DNA of 58,126 bases, from the NCBI RefSeq assembly GCF_003385215.1, contig NZ_PQHW01000039.1, forward strand, positions 1-58,126, read 5' to 3'. Made by a program: the position numbers and the translations under genes. This DNA comes from Amycolatopsis thermalba (GTDB lineage: Bacteria > Actinomycetota > Actinomycetes > Mycobacteriales > Pseudonocardiaceae). Below are positions 16,537 through 24,947 of the stretch, piece by piece. Every line of letters begins with the position of its first letter. Position 1 is the stretch's first letter. Under the pieces are notes generated by a model. The model saw only the letters and a list, made by a program, of their open reading frames with translations. It was not told the origin of the DNA and ran no database searches.

Positions 16537-17838
16537 GTGCCTGAGGAAGTCGACGTCGCCGTGATCGGCGGCGGGATCGCCGGGTTGGTCGCCGCCCGTG
16601 AGCTGAGCGCCAAGGGCCTCCGGGTTCTCGTGCTGGAAGCCCGCGACCGGCTGGGCGGCCGCGTGTGGACCGACCACCGGCTGGGCCGCGACCTGGAGAT
16701 GGGCGGCACCTGGCTGCACTGGGTGCAGCCGCACGTGTGGGCCGAGGTGACCCGCTACGGCCTCGCGGTGACCCGCGGTCCCCGCCCCGAGCAGGCGTAC
16801 TGGCTGGCCGGCGACGAGGTCCGCACCGGCACGCTGGAGGAGTTCATGCAGCTCATCGACCCCGGCATGCGGCGCCTCCTGGCCGGCACCATGCGCTGGC
16901 TCCCCCGCCCCGCCGAGCCGCTCGCCGAGCCGGCACTGGCCGAGGTCGACGGGTTCAGCGTGCAGGACAAGCTCGACGAACTCGCCCTGCCGGCCGAGGA
17001 GTACCACGCCAACGAGGCGGCGTGGGTCGGGCACTTCAACGCTCCCCTCGCCGACGGCGCCTTCACCAGCGCGCTGCGCTGGACCGCCGCCACCGCAGGA
17101 TCCTGGCACCTCATGCACGAGGCGTCGGCGGTCTTCCGGCTCGCCGGCGGCACCCGGTCCCTGGTCGACGCGATCGCCGCCGACGCCGGCGCCGAGATCC
17201 GCACCTCCACGGAAGTGCGCCGGATCGATCACGGGCCGGACCGCGCGGTGCTCACCACGGCCGCCGGTGAGCGGATTCGCGCGCGGCGGGTCGTGGTGAC
17301 GCTGCCCCAGAACATCCTCGGCGACCTGGAGGTCTCCCCGCCGTTGTGCGCCGGGAAGCTCGCCGCGAGCAAGGAGAAGGCGGCATCGAAGGGCGTCAAG
17401 GTGTGGATCCGCGTGCGCGGGCCGATCGAGCCGTTCTTCGCCTATTCCCCGGCCGCCCATCCCCTGTCGGTCGTGCGCACCGAATACCTCGGGGACGACG
17501 ACGCCGTCCTGGTCGCCTTCGGCGCGGACGCCGCCCGGATCTCGCCGGACGACTGCGACGCGGTGACCGCGGCGCTGCGGGTGTGGCGCGACGACCTCGA
17601 CGTCCTGGACACGACCGGCCACGACTGGATGTCCGACCCCTATTCGCGGGAGACGTGGATGATGCACCGTCCGTACCAGGTCACCCGGTACCTGAACGCC
17701 CAGCAGCAACCGGAAGGCGTCCTGCACTTCGCCAGCAGCGACCACGCCGGCCTGTGGGCCGGCTTCATCGACGGCGCCATCGAAAGCGGGCTGCGGACCG
17801 CACGCGAACTCGCCACGCACCTCACCGGCGCACGCTGA
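16537..17838 (+). CDS. Flavin-containing amine oxidase
   Basis: 433 residues of the FAD-dependent monoamine/putrescine oxidase superfamily, which converts an amine to aldehyde, NH3 and H2O2. The N-terminal dinucleotide fold is VAVIGGGIAGLVAA (G11, G13, G16) followed by LEARDRLGGRVWT and EMGGTWLHW. A substrate domain lies in the middle. The C-terminal FAD motif is [22 protein letters not shown], where the covalent Cys of mitochondrial MAO is absent. The GTG at 16537 is used. It heads an operon with a flavin reductase and an aldehyde dehydrogenase, which would oxidise the aldehyde product. It is paralogous to the oxidase at 37211. The substrate is unknown. Confidence 0.9.
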   Translation: MPEEVDVAVIGGGIAGLVAARELSAKGLRVLVLEARDRLGGRVWTDHRLGRDLEMGGTWLHWVQPHVWAEVTRYGLAVTRGPRPEQAYWLAGDEVRTGTLEEFMQLIDPGMRRLLAGTMRWLPRPAEPLAEPALAEVDGFSVQDKLDELALPAEEYHANEAAWVGHFNAPLADGAFTSALRWTAATAGSWHLMHEASAVFRLAGGTRSLVDAIAADAGAEIRTSTEVRRIDHGPDRAVLTTAAGERIRARRVVVTLPQNILGDLEVSPPLCAGKLAASKEKAASKGVKVWIRVRGPIEPFFAYSPAAHPLSVVRTEYLGDDDAVLVAFGADAARISPDDCDAVTAALRVWRDDLDVLDTTGHDWMSDPYSRETWMMHRPYQVTRYLNAQQQPEGVLHFASSDHAGLWAGFIDGAIESGLRTARELATHLTGAR

Positions 17839-17863
17839 CCACCACCTGGTTGGAGGAACTCCC

Positions 17864-18355
17864 GTGATCACCTCACCTTCGACGATCGAACCCCGGCACT
17901 TCCGCGACGTGATGGGACACCTGCCCACCGGTGTCGTGGTCGTCGCCGGCCGCCGCCGGACCGGGGAGCCCGCGGGCCTCGTCGTCGGCACGTTCCAGTC
18001 CCTGTCCCTGGACCCGCCCCTGGTCAGCTTCAGCGTCGCGCTGACCTCCAGCAGCTGGCCGAAGATCCGCCCGGCAGGCCGGTTCAGCGCCAGCGTCCTC
18101 GCCGCCGGGCAGGAGGACGTGTGCCGGGCGCTGTCCAGCAAACGCGAGGACAAGTTCAGCGCGGTGGACTGGCACGAATCCCCGCACGGCACCCCGCGCA
18201 TCTCCGGGGCGCACGCCTGGATCGACTGCGAAACCCGGCACGAGCTCGACGGCGGCGACCACGTCATCGTGATCGCCCGCGTCCGCCACCTGGAAGCGGG
18301 CGACGGCGACCCCCTCGTCTTCCACCGCGGGCGTCTCGGCGAAATCCGTTCCTGA
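17864..18355 (+). CDS. Flavin reductase family protein (FMN:NAD(P)H oxidoreductase component)
   Basis: 163 residues with the split-barrel flavin reductase fold: FRDVMGHLPTGVVVVAG, GLVVGTFQSLSLDPPLVSFSV, a SSSWPKIRPAGRFSASVLA segment, then GAHAWIDCETRHELDGGDHVIVIARV and FHRGRLGEI. It provides reduced flavin to a two-component monooxygenase, here most likely the LLM enzyme at 13696. The GTG at 17864 has GGAGG upstream. It sits 25 bp after the amine oxidase and 21 bp before the dehydrogenase in one operon. Confidence 0.92.
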   Translation: MITSPSTIEPRHFRDVMGHLPTGVVVVAGRRRTGEPAGLVVGTFQSLSLDPPLVSFSVALTSSSWPKIRPAGRFSASVLAAGQEDVCRALSSKREDKFSAVDWHESPHGTPRISGAHAWIDCETRHELDGGDHVIVIARVRHLEAGDGDPLVFHRGRLGEIRS

Positions 18356-18376
18356 AGCGATCGAAAGGAAGCTGGC

Positions 18377-19894
18377 ATGACCACAGTGGACAGTGCGGAG
18401 CACGAGACACCGGCCGCGGAGGTCGACCGATGTCTGGACGCGGCGGCCACGGCGGCACCGGAGTGGGGGCAGTGGGCACCGCGCCCGCGCGCCGAGGCGC
18501 TCTCCGCGGTCGCCGACGCACTCGACGCCGCCACGGCAGACCTCGTCGCCGCCGCCGTGACGGAGACCGGCCTCCCCGAGGCCCGCCTCACCGGTGAGGT
18601 GAAGCGGACCACCGTGCAGCTGCGCATGTTCGCCGATCTGCTGCGCGACGGCTCCTGTCTCCGCATCGTCATCGACCGCAGCGACCCCGGATACGCCCTC
18701 GGCGCCCGGCCGGATCTGCGGCGCTGGCTGGTCCCGCTCGGCCCGGCGCTCGTCTTCGCCGCGAGTAACTTCCCGTTCGCCTTCTCGGTGGCCGGCGGAG
18801 ACACCGCCTCCGCCCTCGCCGCAGGCTGCCCCGTACTCCTGAAGGCCCACCCCGGCCACCCCGCGACCTCGCGGCTCACCGCGGACCTCGTCCGCTCGGC
18901 ACTGCTCGGTGCCGGGGCGCCGGAGGGCACCTTCGACCTGATCACCGGCCGGGACGCCGGCGTGCGGGCGCTGCGGGACCCGCGCGTCGCCGCGGCCGCG
19001 TTCACCGGATCGGTCGCGGGTGGCCGGGCCCTTTTCGACATCGCCGCCTCGCGGCCCTCGCCCATCCCGTTCTTCGGCGAGCTCGGGAGCATCAACCCCG
19101 CGATCGTCACCCCGGAAGCGGCACGCGAGCGCGGCGAGCAGATCGCCGAGGGCTTCGTCGGATCGTTCACCCTCGGCGCGGGTCAGTTCTGCACCAAGCC
19201 GGGCGTGCTCCTCCTCCCCCGGGGCACCGGCCTGCCGGAGCGCGTGGCCGAGCTCGCCGACGGCGTGCCGCCCGCCCGGATGCTCACGACCGGCATCGCG
19301 CGGCGGTACCACGAGCGGCTCGGCGAACTGGCGAACGTGGCCGGTGTCAAGGTTCTGACGAGCGGGCGGGAACACGCCGATCCGTCCGGCATTCCCGCGG
19401 TCAGCCCGGCCCTGTTCCACGCGGGGCCGGTGCAGAACCTGCACGAGCACCGCGACGTGCTCCTGGACGAGAACTTCGGCCCCTCCGCGGTGATCGCGGA
19501 GTACGAAGTGGACGATGCCCTGCCCGGACTCCTCGCCGCGGTGGCGGGAAGCCTGACGGTCACGGTGCAGACGTCGAACCGTCCGGACGGGGAGGAACGG
19601 GCACGCCTGGCCGCGCTGGTCGAGGTGGCGGCGCGATGCAGCGGTCGCGTGGTGTTCAACGAATGGCCGACCGGGGTGGCGGTCACCCCGGCCCAGCACC
19701 ACGGCGGTCCCTACCCCGCCACCACCGCCGTGTCGCACACCTCGGTCGGCACGGCGGCCATCGAGCGTTTCCTGCGCCCGGTGACCTACCAGAACGCCCC
19801 GGACGCACTGCTTCCGCTCGCGCTGCGGGACGCGAACCCGCTGGGGCTGCCCCGCATCGTCAACGAGCCCGGCGACTCCGGCCGCTGGCGGTGA
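18377..19894 (+). CDS. NADP-type aldehyde dehydrogenase (2-oxoglutarate semialdehyde dehydrogenase-like)
   Basis: 505 residues of the branch containing alpha-ketoglutaric semialdehyde and fatty aldehyde dehydrogenases. Evidence includes VFAASNFPFAFSVAGGDTAS (cofactor-binding N-F-P-F), LLKAHPGHP, AAFTGSVAGGRALF, FGELGSINPAIV with the general base Glu, and the catalytic Cys in TLGAGQFCTKPG. FNEWPTGVAV near the end is also a hallmark. It probably oxidises the aldehyde released by the amine oxidase or a dicarboxylate semialdehyde late in the pathway. A GAAAGGAAGC site precedes the ATG at 18377. The operon ends at a 16-bp hairpin. Confidence 0.92.
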   Translation: MTTVDSAEHETPAAEVDRCLDAAATAAPEWGQWAPRPRAEALSAVADALDAATADLVAAAVTETGLPEARLTGEVKRTTVQLRMFADLLRDGSCLRIVIDRSDPGYALGARPDLRRWLVPLGPALVFAASNFPFAFSVAGGDTASALAAGCPVLLKAHPGHPATSRLTADLVRSALLGAGAPEGTFDLITGRDAGVRALRDPRVAAAAFTGSVAGGRALFDIAASRPSPIPFFGELGSINPAIVTPEAARERGEQIAEGFVGSFTLGAGQFCTKPGVLLLPRGTGLPERVAELADGVPPARMLTTGIARRYHERLGELANVAGVKVLTSGREHADPSGIPAVSPALFHAGPVQNLHEHRDVLLDENFGPSAVIAEYEVDDALPGLLAAVAGSLTVTVQTSNRPDGEERARLAALVEVAARCSGRVVFNEWPTGVAVTPAQHHGGPYPATTAVSHTSVGTAAIERFLRPVTYQNAPDALLPLALRDANPLGLPRIVNEPGDSGRWR

Positions 19895-19932
19895 GCCCGG
19901 AGGGGGGGCACAGCGGCCGGCCAGTGACAGCT

Positions 19933-19968
19933 CGGCGTCGGCAGGTGGCGGGCCACCTGCCGACGCCG
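19933..19968. terminator. Perfect 16-bp stem hairpin between convergent genes
   Basis: CGGCGTCGGCAGGTGG (19933-19948) and CCACCTGCCGACGCCG (19953-19968) are exact complements around the loop CGGG. It lies 38 bp after the dehydrogenase stop and 11 bp before the TetR stop on the other strand, so it can serve both. Confidence 0.85.
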
Positions 19969-19979
19969 TACCCGACTCG

Positions 19980-20609
19980 TCACACGGACAGTTCGCGGCG
20001 CACGAAAGCCACCAGGACCTCCCGCATCACCGTCACCGTGATGCCCGGCGCTCCGGTCAGCACCTGGATCGCCAGGCCGTCGGTGAGGGCGCTCAGCCGC
20101 ACGGCCACCTCGTCCGGGTCGACGTCGGCGGAGAAGGTGCCCTGCCGCTGGCCGCGGCGGACGATCCGGGCGATCGTGTCGTGCCAGCGCGCGTAGAAGG
20201 CGTTGTGCACCGGGCGCAGCTCCGGGTTGATCGTCGCCTCCGCCCAGAACTGCATCCACACCGACCACTCGTCGCGCACCACGCCGACCTTCGGCAGCTG
20301 CATCTCGATCAGCCGGAGCAGCCGCGCGTGCGCGTCGTCCAAGCGGCGCAGCTCCGCGCTCTGCCGTTCGAACGCGCGGTCCACCGCGCTACGCAGCGCC
20401 GCGGTGAGCACGTCGTTCTTGCCCGGGAAGTAGTAGTGCACCGCGCCGGTGCTGGTCCCCACCTCGCGCGCGATGTCGGCGACCCGCACGGCGTGGTAGC
20501 CGCGTTCGGCGATCAGCCGCGCGGCCGCGTCGAGGATCGCCGCGCGGCGGGCGTCCCGTTCCGGCTCGGCGGGCGGTGTGCTGGTGGCGCTCTCGGCCGC
20601 GGTGGGCAC
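19980..20609 (-). CDS. TetR family transcriptional regulator
   Basis: 209 residues. The N-terminal HTH is typical: RRAAILDAAARLIAERGYHAVRVADIAREVGTS... with the recognition helix GTSTGAVHYYFPGKNDVL. The C-terminal ligand domain has WSVWMQFWAEATINPELR and ends in a TetR_C_6-like helix set (BetI-like). The GTG at 20609 is chosen because GGGAGG lies 7 bases upstream; a longer frame to 20660 would cross toward the operator. It is divergent from the acyl-CoA degradation operon, and two near-identical 20-bp repeats lie in between. An acyl-CoA ligand is likely by analogy. Confidence 0.9.
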   Translation of the reverse strand: MPTAAESATSTPPAEPERDARRAAILDAAARLIAERGYHAVRVADIAREVGTSTGAVHYYFPGKNDVLTAALRSAVDRAFERQSAELRRLDDAHARLLRLIEMQLPKVGVVRDEWSVWMQFWAEATINPELRPVHNAFYARWHDTIARIVRRGQRQGTFSADVDPDEVAVRLSALTDGLAIQVLTGAPGITVTVMREVLVAFVRRELSV

Positions 20610-20667
20610 TCCTGGTCCTCCCTCTGCCGGTGTGCTGTCCCGGCCCCGATCTAACCACACCCCTCCA

Positions 20668-20687
20668 ACTGACGCGTCAGTCAGACC
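20668..20687. promoter_or_regulatory. TetR operator copy 1
   Basis: ACTGACGCGTCAGTCAGACC contains the perfect 14-bp palindrome ACTGACGCGTCAGT. It differs by one base from copy 2 and sits 59 bp upstream of the TetR start, so it suits autoregulation. Confidence 0.7.
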
Positions 20688-20774
20688 ACCGCGCGGAATC
20701 GGTCAAGGCCGGTCGACCCGGGCATATCCCCACTTTGACCAGCGTTCTTCTCACCCAGACCCCGACCGCACCTC

Positions 20775-20780
20775 TTGACA
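20775..20780 (+). promoter_or_regulatory. Candidate -35 box of the SDR/acyl-CoA operon
   Basis: TTGACA is 63 bp upstream of the SDR ATG. The -10 region about 17 bases on (around GCTAAC) abuts operator copy 2, so a bound TetR would cover the start of transcription. The -10 match is weak. Confidence 0.4.
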
Positions 20781-20801
20781 ACCACCCACACCATGCCGCT
20801 A

Positions 20802-20821
20802 ACTGACGCATCAGTCAGACC
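20802..20821. promoter_or_regulatory. TetR operator copy 2
   Basis: ACTGACGCATCAGTCAGACC is identical to copy 1 except for one central base and is in the same orientation, 134 bp apart. It is 22 bp before the SDR start codon, well placed for repression. Confidence 0.7.
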
Positions 20822-20843
20822 GGTTGGTGAAAGGTGGGGCTCG

Positions 20844-21665
20844 ATGACACTCGACGGGCAGGGGCACGAGGGCGTGCTCCGGCCGGACGCGCTGGCGGGG
20901 CGGATCGCCCTGGTCACCGGCGGCGGCACCGGCATCGGCCGGGCGACCGCGCTGGCGCTGGCGCGGTGCGGCGCCGGGGTGGTGCTGGCCGGCCGCCGGG
21001 CCGAGCACCTGGAGAAGGTGCGCGGGGAGATCGCCGAACTCGGCGCCCGCGCGCTGGCCGTGCCCGCGGACATCCGCGACGAGGAGCAGGTGACACGGCT
21101 GGTGGACCGGGCGCTGGCGGAGTTCGGCCGGATCGACGTGCTGGTCAACAACGCCGGGGGCCAGTTCGCCGCGCCCGCCGAGGAGATCACCGCCAAGGGC
21201 TGGCGGGCCGTGCACCGGCTCGCGGTCGACGGCAGCTGGGCGGTCACCCGGGAGGTCGCGGTGCGCGCGATGATCCCCGCGCGCACCGGCGTGGTGTTCT
21301 TCCTCGCCTTCTCGCCGCGCCGCGGCATCCCCGGCATGGTGCACGCGACCGCCGCCCGCGCCGCGCTGGAGAACCTCGCCGCGGGGCTGGCGCTGGAGTG
21401 GAGCCGCTACGGCATCCGCTCGCTGTGCGTGGCGCCCGGCACGATCGAGACCGAGGGCCTGCGCGAGAACTACCCCGCCGCCGACCGGGCGCGCTGGGCG
21501 CAGGCGGTGCCGCTCGGGCGGCTGGGCACGCCCGAGGAGGTCGCCGACGTGGTGGCGTTCCTGGCCTCGCCGGGCGGCCGGTACGTCACCGGGACGACGA
21601 TCACGGTCGACGGTGGCGCGGACGCGTGGGGCACCGGCCACCCGGCGCCGGAGCCGGTGCGATGA
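20844..21665 (+). CDS. SDR family oxidoreductase (2,4-dienoyl-CoA reductase / AtuG-like)
   Basis: 273-residue Rossmann-fold NAD(P)-dependent oxidoreductase. The cofactor motif is ALVTGGGTGIGRATALALA, followed by VLAGRR, PADIRD and VLVNNAGGQF. The usual Tyr-x-x-x-Lys is not present: the region reads GIPGMVHATAARAALEN, with His at the Tyr position and Arg at the Lys position. That arrangement is familiar from trans-2-enoyl- and 2,4-dienoyl-CoA reductase-like SDRs with PGMxHxxAARAxxEN. It therefore probably acts on an unsaturated acyl-CoA or isoprenoid intermediate. The ATG at 20844 has AAAGGTGGG upstream. Its stop overlaps the next gene (ATGA). Confidence 0.88.
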   Translation: MTLDGQGHEGVLRPDALAGRIALVTGGGTGIGRATALALARCGAGVVLAGRRAEHLEKVRGEIAELGARALAVPADIRDEEQVTRLVDRALAEFGRIDVLVNNAGGQFAAPAEEITAKGWRAVHRLAVDGSWAVTREVAVRAMIPARTGVVFFLAFSPRRGIPGMVHATAARAALENLAAGLALEWSRYGIRSLCVAPGTIETEGLRENYPAADRARWAQAVPLGRLGTPEEVADVVAFLASPGGRYVTGTTITVDGGADAWGTGHPAPEPVR

Positions 21666-23731
21666 CCGCCGTGCTCCCCCGCGCAGGGCGGGACGCAGAC
21701 GTGTTGTTCGACCCGTCGTCGGTCGCGGTCGTGGGCGCCAGCGACGACGAGTCGAAGTACGGCAACTGGATCGCGGTGCAGGCGCTGCGCATGCTCGGCC
21801 GCCGCCCGGTGCACCTGGTCAACCGCCGCGGCGGGACCGTCCTCGGCCGCCCCGCGGCCCGCTCGCTGGCCGAGCTCGCCGAACCGGTCGAGCTGGTGGT
21901 GGTGGCGGTGCCGGCGGCCGGGTTCGAGGCGGCCGTGGACGACGCCCTGGCCGCGGGCGCCCGCGCCGTCGTGGGCATCACCGCGGGCTTCGCCGAGCTC
22001 GGCGCCGAGGGCCGCGCGCTGCAGCAGCGGGTCACCGAACGGGTGCGATCCGCCGGGGCCGTCCTGCTCGGGCCGAACTGCCTCGGCGTCGCGGACTCGA
22101 CCACCGGGCTCACCCTGGCCTCCAACCCGCTGCCGTCCGGCACGGTCAGCCTGCTGTCGCAGAGCGGCAACATGGCGCTGGAGCTGAGCGGGTTCCTCAC
22201 CGGCCACGGGCTCGGGTTCGCGCGCTTCGCCTCGCTCGGCAACCAGGCCGACGTGGGCGTGGCCGACCTGATCCGCTCGTGCACCCGGCACGCCGGCACC
22301 GAGCTGATCGCGGTGTACTGCGAGGACTTCGGCGACGGCCGCGAGTTCACCGACGCCGCCGCGCAGGCCCGGCGGGAGGGCAAACCCGTCGTGCTGCTCA
22401 CCGTCGGCGGCAGCGCGGCGTCGGTGCGAGGCGCCGCGTCGCACACCGGTTCGCTCACCTCCGACAGCGACGTCATCGACGCCGCCTGCCGCGCGGCCGG
22501 GGTCTACCGCGTGGCCACGCCCCGGGAACTCGCCGACCTGGCCGCCACCCTGCGCCAGCAGGGACCGGTCGAGGTGCGCCGGGTGGCGGTCCTGGCCGAC
22601 GGCGGCGGGCACGCCTCGGTCGCCGCGGACGTCACCGAAGCCGCCGGCCTGGCGGTGCCCGAGTTCTCCCCGCGGCTGTCGGACGCGTTGCGCCGCGAGC
22701 TGCCGCCGTCGGCGGGTGTGCGCAACCCGATCGACCTGGCCGGCGCGGGTGAGCAGGACATCACCTCGTTCACCCGGGTGCTCGAGGTCACCCTGGCCGA
22801 ACCGGACACCGACGCGGTCCTGATGACCGGCTACTTCGGCGGCTACCGGGAGTACGGGGAGCGGCTGGGCGCCGGGGAGCTGGCCACCGCGCACCGCATC
22901 GCGGACCTGGTGCGCGGGCAGGGCAAGCCGGTGGTGGTGCACACCATGCGCGCGGACAGCCCGGCGGCGCGGGCGCTCGCCGAGCGCGGGGTGCCCGTGT
23001 TCGGTGCCGTCGAGCAGGCCGCCCGCGCCCTGGCGCTGCTCGGGTCCGCCCCCGCCCCGGAAGCCCCGGCCGCGGTGCCCGCACCGGCCGAACCGGTCAC
23101 CGACGACGGCTACTGGTCGTCGCGGGCGCTGTTCGCCGCCGCCGGGGTGCCGTTCCCGGACGGCGCCCGCGTCACCACCGCCGCGGAGGCGGTGGCCGCG
23201 GCCGAGCGGATCGGCTACCCGGTCGTGCTCAAGGCCGAAGGGCTGCTGCACAAGTCCGACGCCGGCGGTGTCGCACTGGGACTGTCCACAGCGGACGAGC
23301 TGCGGGCGGCGCTGGCGGACATGCACGCCCGGCTGCGGGCGCCCGGCTACACCGTCGAGGCGATGGCCGACCTGCGCGACACCGTCGAGCTGATCGCCGG
23401 CGTCCGCCGGGACCCGCGGTTCGGGCCGGTCGTCATGGTCGGCCTCGGCGGGGTGTTCACCGAGGTGCTCGCCGACGTCGCCTTCGCACTCGCCCCGGTG
23501 GACCAGGCCGGTGCCGAGCAGCTGCTGCGCAGCCTGCGCGCCGCCGCGTTGCTGACCGGCGCCCGCGGCCGCCCGCCGGTCGACGTGCCCGCCGCCGCGC
23601 GGGTCGTCGCCACGATCAGCGCGCTCGCCGCCGCCCACCCCGAGATCGCCGAGCTGGAGATCAACCCCCTGCTGGCCGCGCCCGGCCGGGTCACCGCGCT
23701 CGACGCCCGCATCGTCCTCGCCGACGACTGA
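21662..23731 (+). CDS. NDP-forming acyl-CoA synthetase (acetate-CoA ligase family, fused alpha/beta)
   Basis: 689 residues. Order of domains: CoA-binding Rossmann domain (15-120, SSVAVVGASDDESKYGNW), succinyl-CoA synthetase-like domains (150-450, with GPNCLGVAD, LLSQSGNMALEL, and the phospho-His candidate in AASHTGSLTSDSD), and an ATP-grasp domain (485-685, IGYPVVLKAEGLLHKSDAGGV, then GLGGVFTEVLADVAFALAP and ELEINPLL). It activates a carboxylic acid to its CoA thioester with ADP formation. The ATG overlaps the SDR stop. With the following dehydrogenase and hydratase it starts a beta-oxidation-like route. Confidence 0.92.
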   Translation: MTAVLPRAGRDADVLFDPSSVAVVGASDDESKYGNWIAVQALRMLGRRPVHLVNRRGGTVLGRPAARSLAELAEPVELVVVAVPAAGFEAAVDDALAAGARAVVGITAGFAELGAEGRALQQRVTERVRSAGAVLLGPNCLGVADSTTGLTLASNPLPSGTVSLLSQSGNMALELSGFLTGHGLGFARFASLGNQADVGVADLIRSCTRHAGTELIAVYCEDFGDGREFTDAAAQARREGKPVVLLTVGGSAASVRGAASHTGSLTSDSDVIDAACRAAGVYRVATPRELADLAATLRQQGPVEVRRVAVLADGGGHASVAADVTEAAGLAVPEFSPRLSDALRRELPPSAGVRNPIDLAGAGEQDITSFTRVLEVTLAEPDTDAVLMTGYFGGYREYGERLGAGELATAHRIADLVRGQGKPVVVHTMRADSPAARALAERGVPVFGAVEQAARALALLGSAPAPEAPAAVPAPAEPVTDDGYWSSRALFAAAGVPFPDGARVTTAAEAVAAAERIGYPVVLKAEGLLHKSDAGGVALGLSTADELRAALADMHARLRAPGYTVEAMADLRDTVELIAGVRRDPRFGPVVMVGLGGVFTEVLADVAFALAPVDQAGAEQLLRSLRAAALLTGARGRPPVDVPAAARVVATISALAAAHPEIAELEINPLLAAPGRVTALDARIVLADD

Positions 23732-23762
23732 CACCACGTTTCCCGACACCGGAAGGATCACG

Positions 23763-24947
23763 ATGGATTTCGCCTACTCCCCCCGCCTGGCCGAGCTCAA
23801 GCAGCGGGCCGCCGACCTCACCGCCAAGATCATGCCGTACGAGGACCAGTGCGAGCGGGAGAACGGCCTGCCGCCCGAGGCGCACGCCGCGATCCGGCAG
23901 GAGGTCCTGGCCAGCGGCCTGCAGGCGATCAACACCCCGGTCGAGTGGGGCGGGGCCGGCCTGTCCGTGCTGGAGCAGGTCGTGGTGCAGGACGAGCTGG
24001 GCAAGCTGACCAACGCGCTGTGGGACACGGTGTGGCGGCCGGCGAACCCGCTGGTGCACGCCACCCCCGAGCAGCGCGAGCGCTACCTGGTGCCGGACGC
24101 GCGCGGCGACCGCCGGGACGCGGTGGCGATCACCGAGGCCGACGCCGGGTCCGACCCGTCCGGGATCGCCACCACGGCGGTCCGCGACGGCGACGGGTAC
24201 CTGCTCAACGGCGAGAAGTGGTTCGTCACGGTCGGCGACGCGGCCGACTTCCTGCTGGTGCTGGCGAACGTGCCGGACGGCGGGCCGACGATGTTCCTGG
24301 TGGACACCGACACGCCGGGGGTGCGGATCAAGCGGGTGCCGCGCTACACGCACACCTTCGTCTACGAGCACCCCGAGTTCACCTTCACCGACGTGCGGCT
24401 GGGCGCGGACGCGGTGCTCGGCGGCGTCGGCCGGGGCTACGAGCTGACCCGGGACTGGTTCACCGAGGAACGGCTGATGATCGGCGCCCGCACGATCGGG
24501 GCGGCCGAGCGCGCGCTCACCCTCGCCACCGACTGGGCGCGGGAACGGGTGCAGGGCGGGGTGCCGCTGATCGAGCGGCAGCTGATCCAGGGCATGATCG
24601 CCGATTCGGTGGTGGACATCGCCACCAACCGGGCGCTGACCCACCAGGTGGCGTGGGAGTTCGACCAGGCCGACCTCGACGACCCGACGGTGCGCAAGAC
24701 GTTGCACGCCAAGGCGGCCACGGTCAAGCTGGCCGCGTCCGAGGCGGCCAACCGCGTGGCCGACCGCTGCCAGCAGATCTTCGGCGGCCGCGGCTACATG
24801 CGCGAGTACCCGGTCGAGCGGCTGTGGCGGGAGCTGCGGGTGGACCGGATCTGGGAGGGCACCTCGGAGATCCAGCGCCTGGTGATCGCCAACCACGTCG
24901 CCAAGCGCGGCCTGGGCTCGCTGGTCACCTTCCCGGAGGCGGAGTGA
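23763..24947 (+). CDS. Acyl-CoA dehydrogenase
   Basis: 394 residues, FAD-dependent, introducing a 2,3-double bond into an acyl-CoA. Evidence: N-terminal helical domain, the middle FAD segment AITEADAGSDPSG and YLLNGEKWFVTVG, and the C-terminal helical domain with QQIFGGRGYMREYPVERLWR and RIWEGTSEIQRLVIA. The N-terminus (MDFAYSPRLAELKQRAADL) resembles the branch acting on branched or aromatic acyl-CoAs. GGAAGGATCACG precedes the ATG. The GTG of the hydratase overlaps its stop. Confidence 0.94.
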   Translation: MDFAYSPRLAELKQRAADLTAKIMPYEDQCERENGLPPEAHAAIRQEVLASGLQAINTPVEWGGAGLSVLEQVVVQDELGKLTNALWDTVWRPANPLVHATPEQRERYLVPDARGDRRDAVAITEADAGSDPSGIATTAVRDGDGYLLNGEKWFVTVGDAADFLLVLANVPDGGPTMFLVDTDTPGVRIKRVPRYTHTFVYEHPEFTFTDVRLGADAVLGGVGRGYELTRDWFTEERLMIGARTIGAAERALTLATDWARERVQGGVPLIERQLIQGMIADSVVDIATNRALTHQVAWEFDQADLDDPTVRKTLHAKAATVKLAASEAANRVADRCQQIFGGRGYMREYPVERLWRELRVDRIWEGTSEIQRLVIANHVAKRGLGSLVTFPEAE

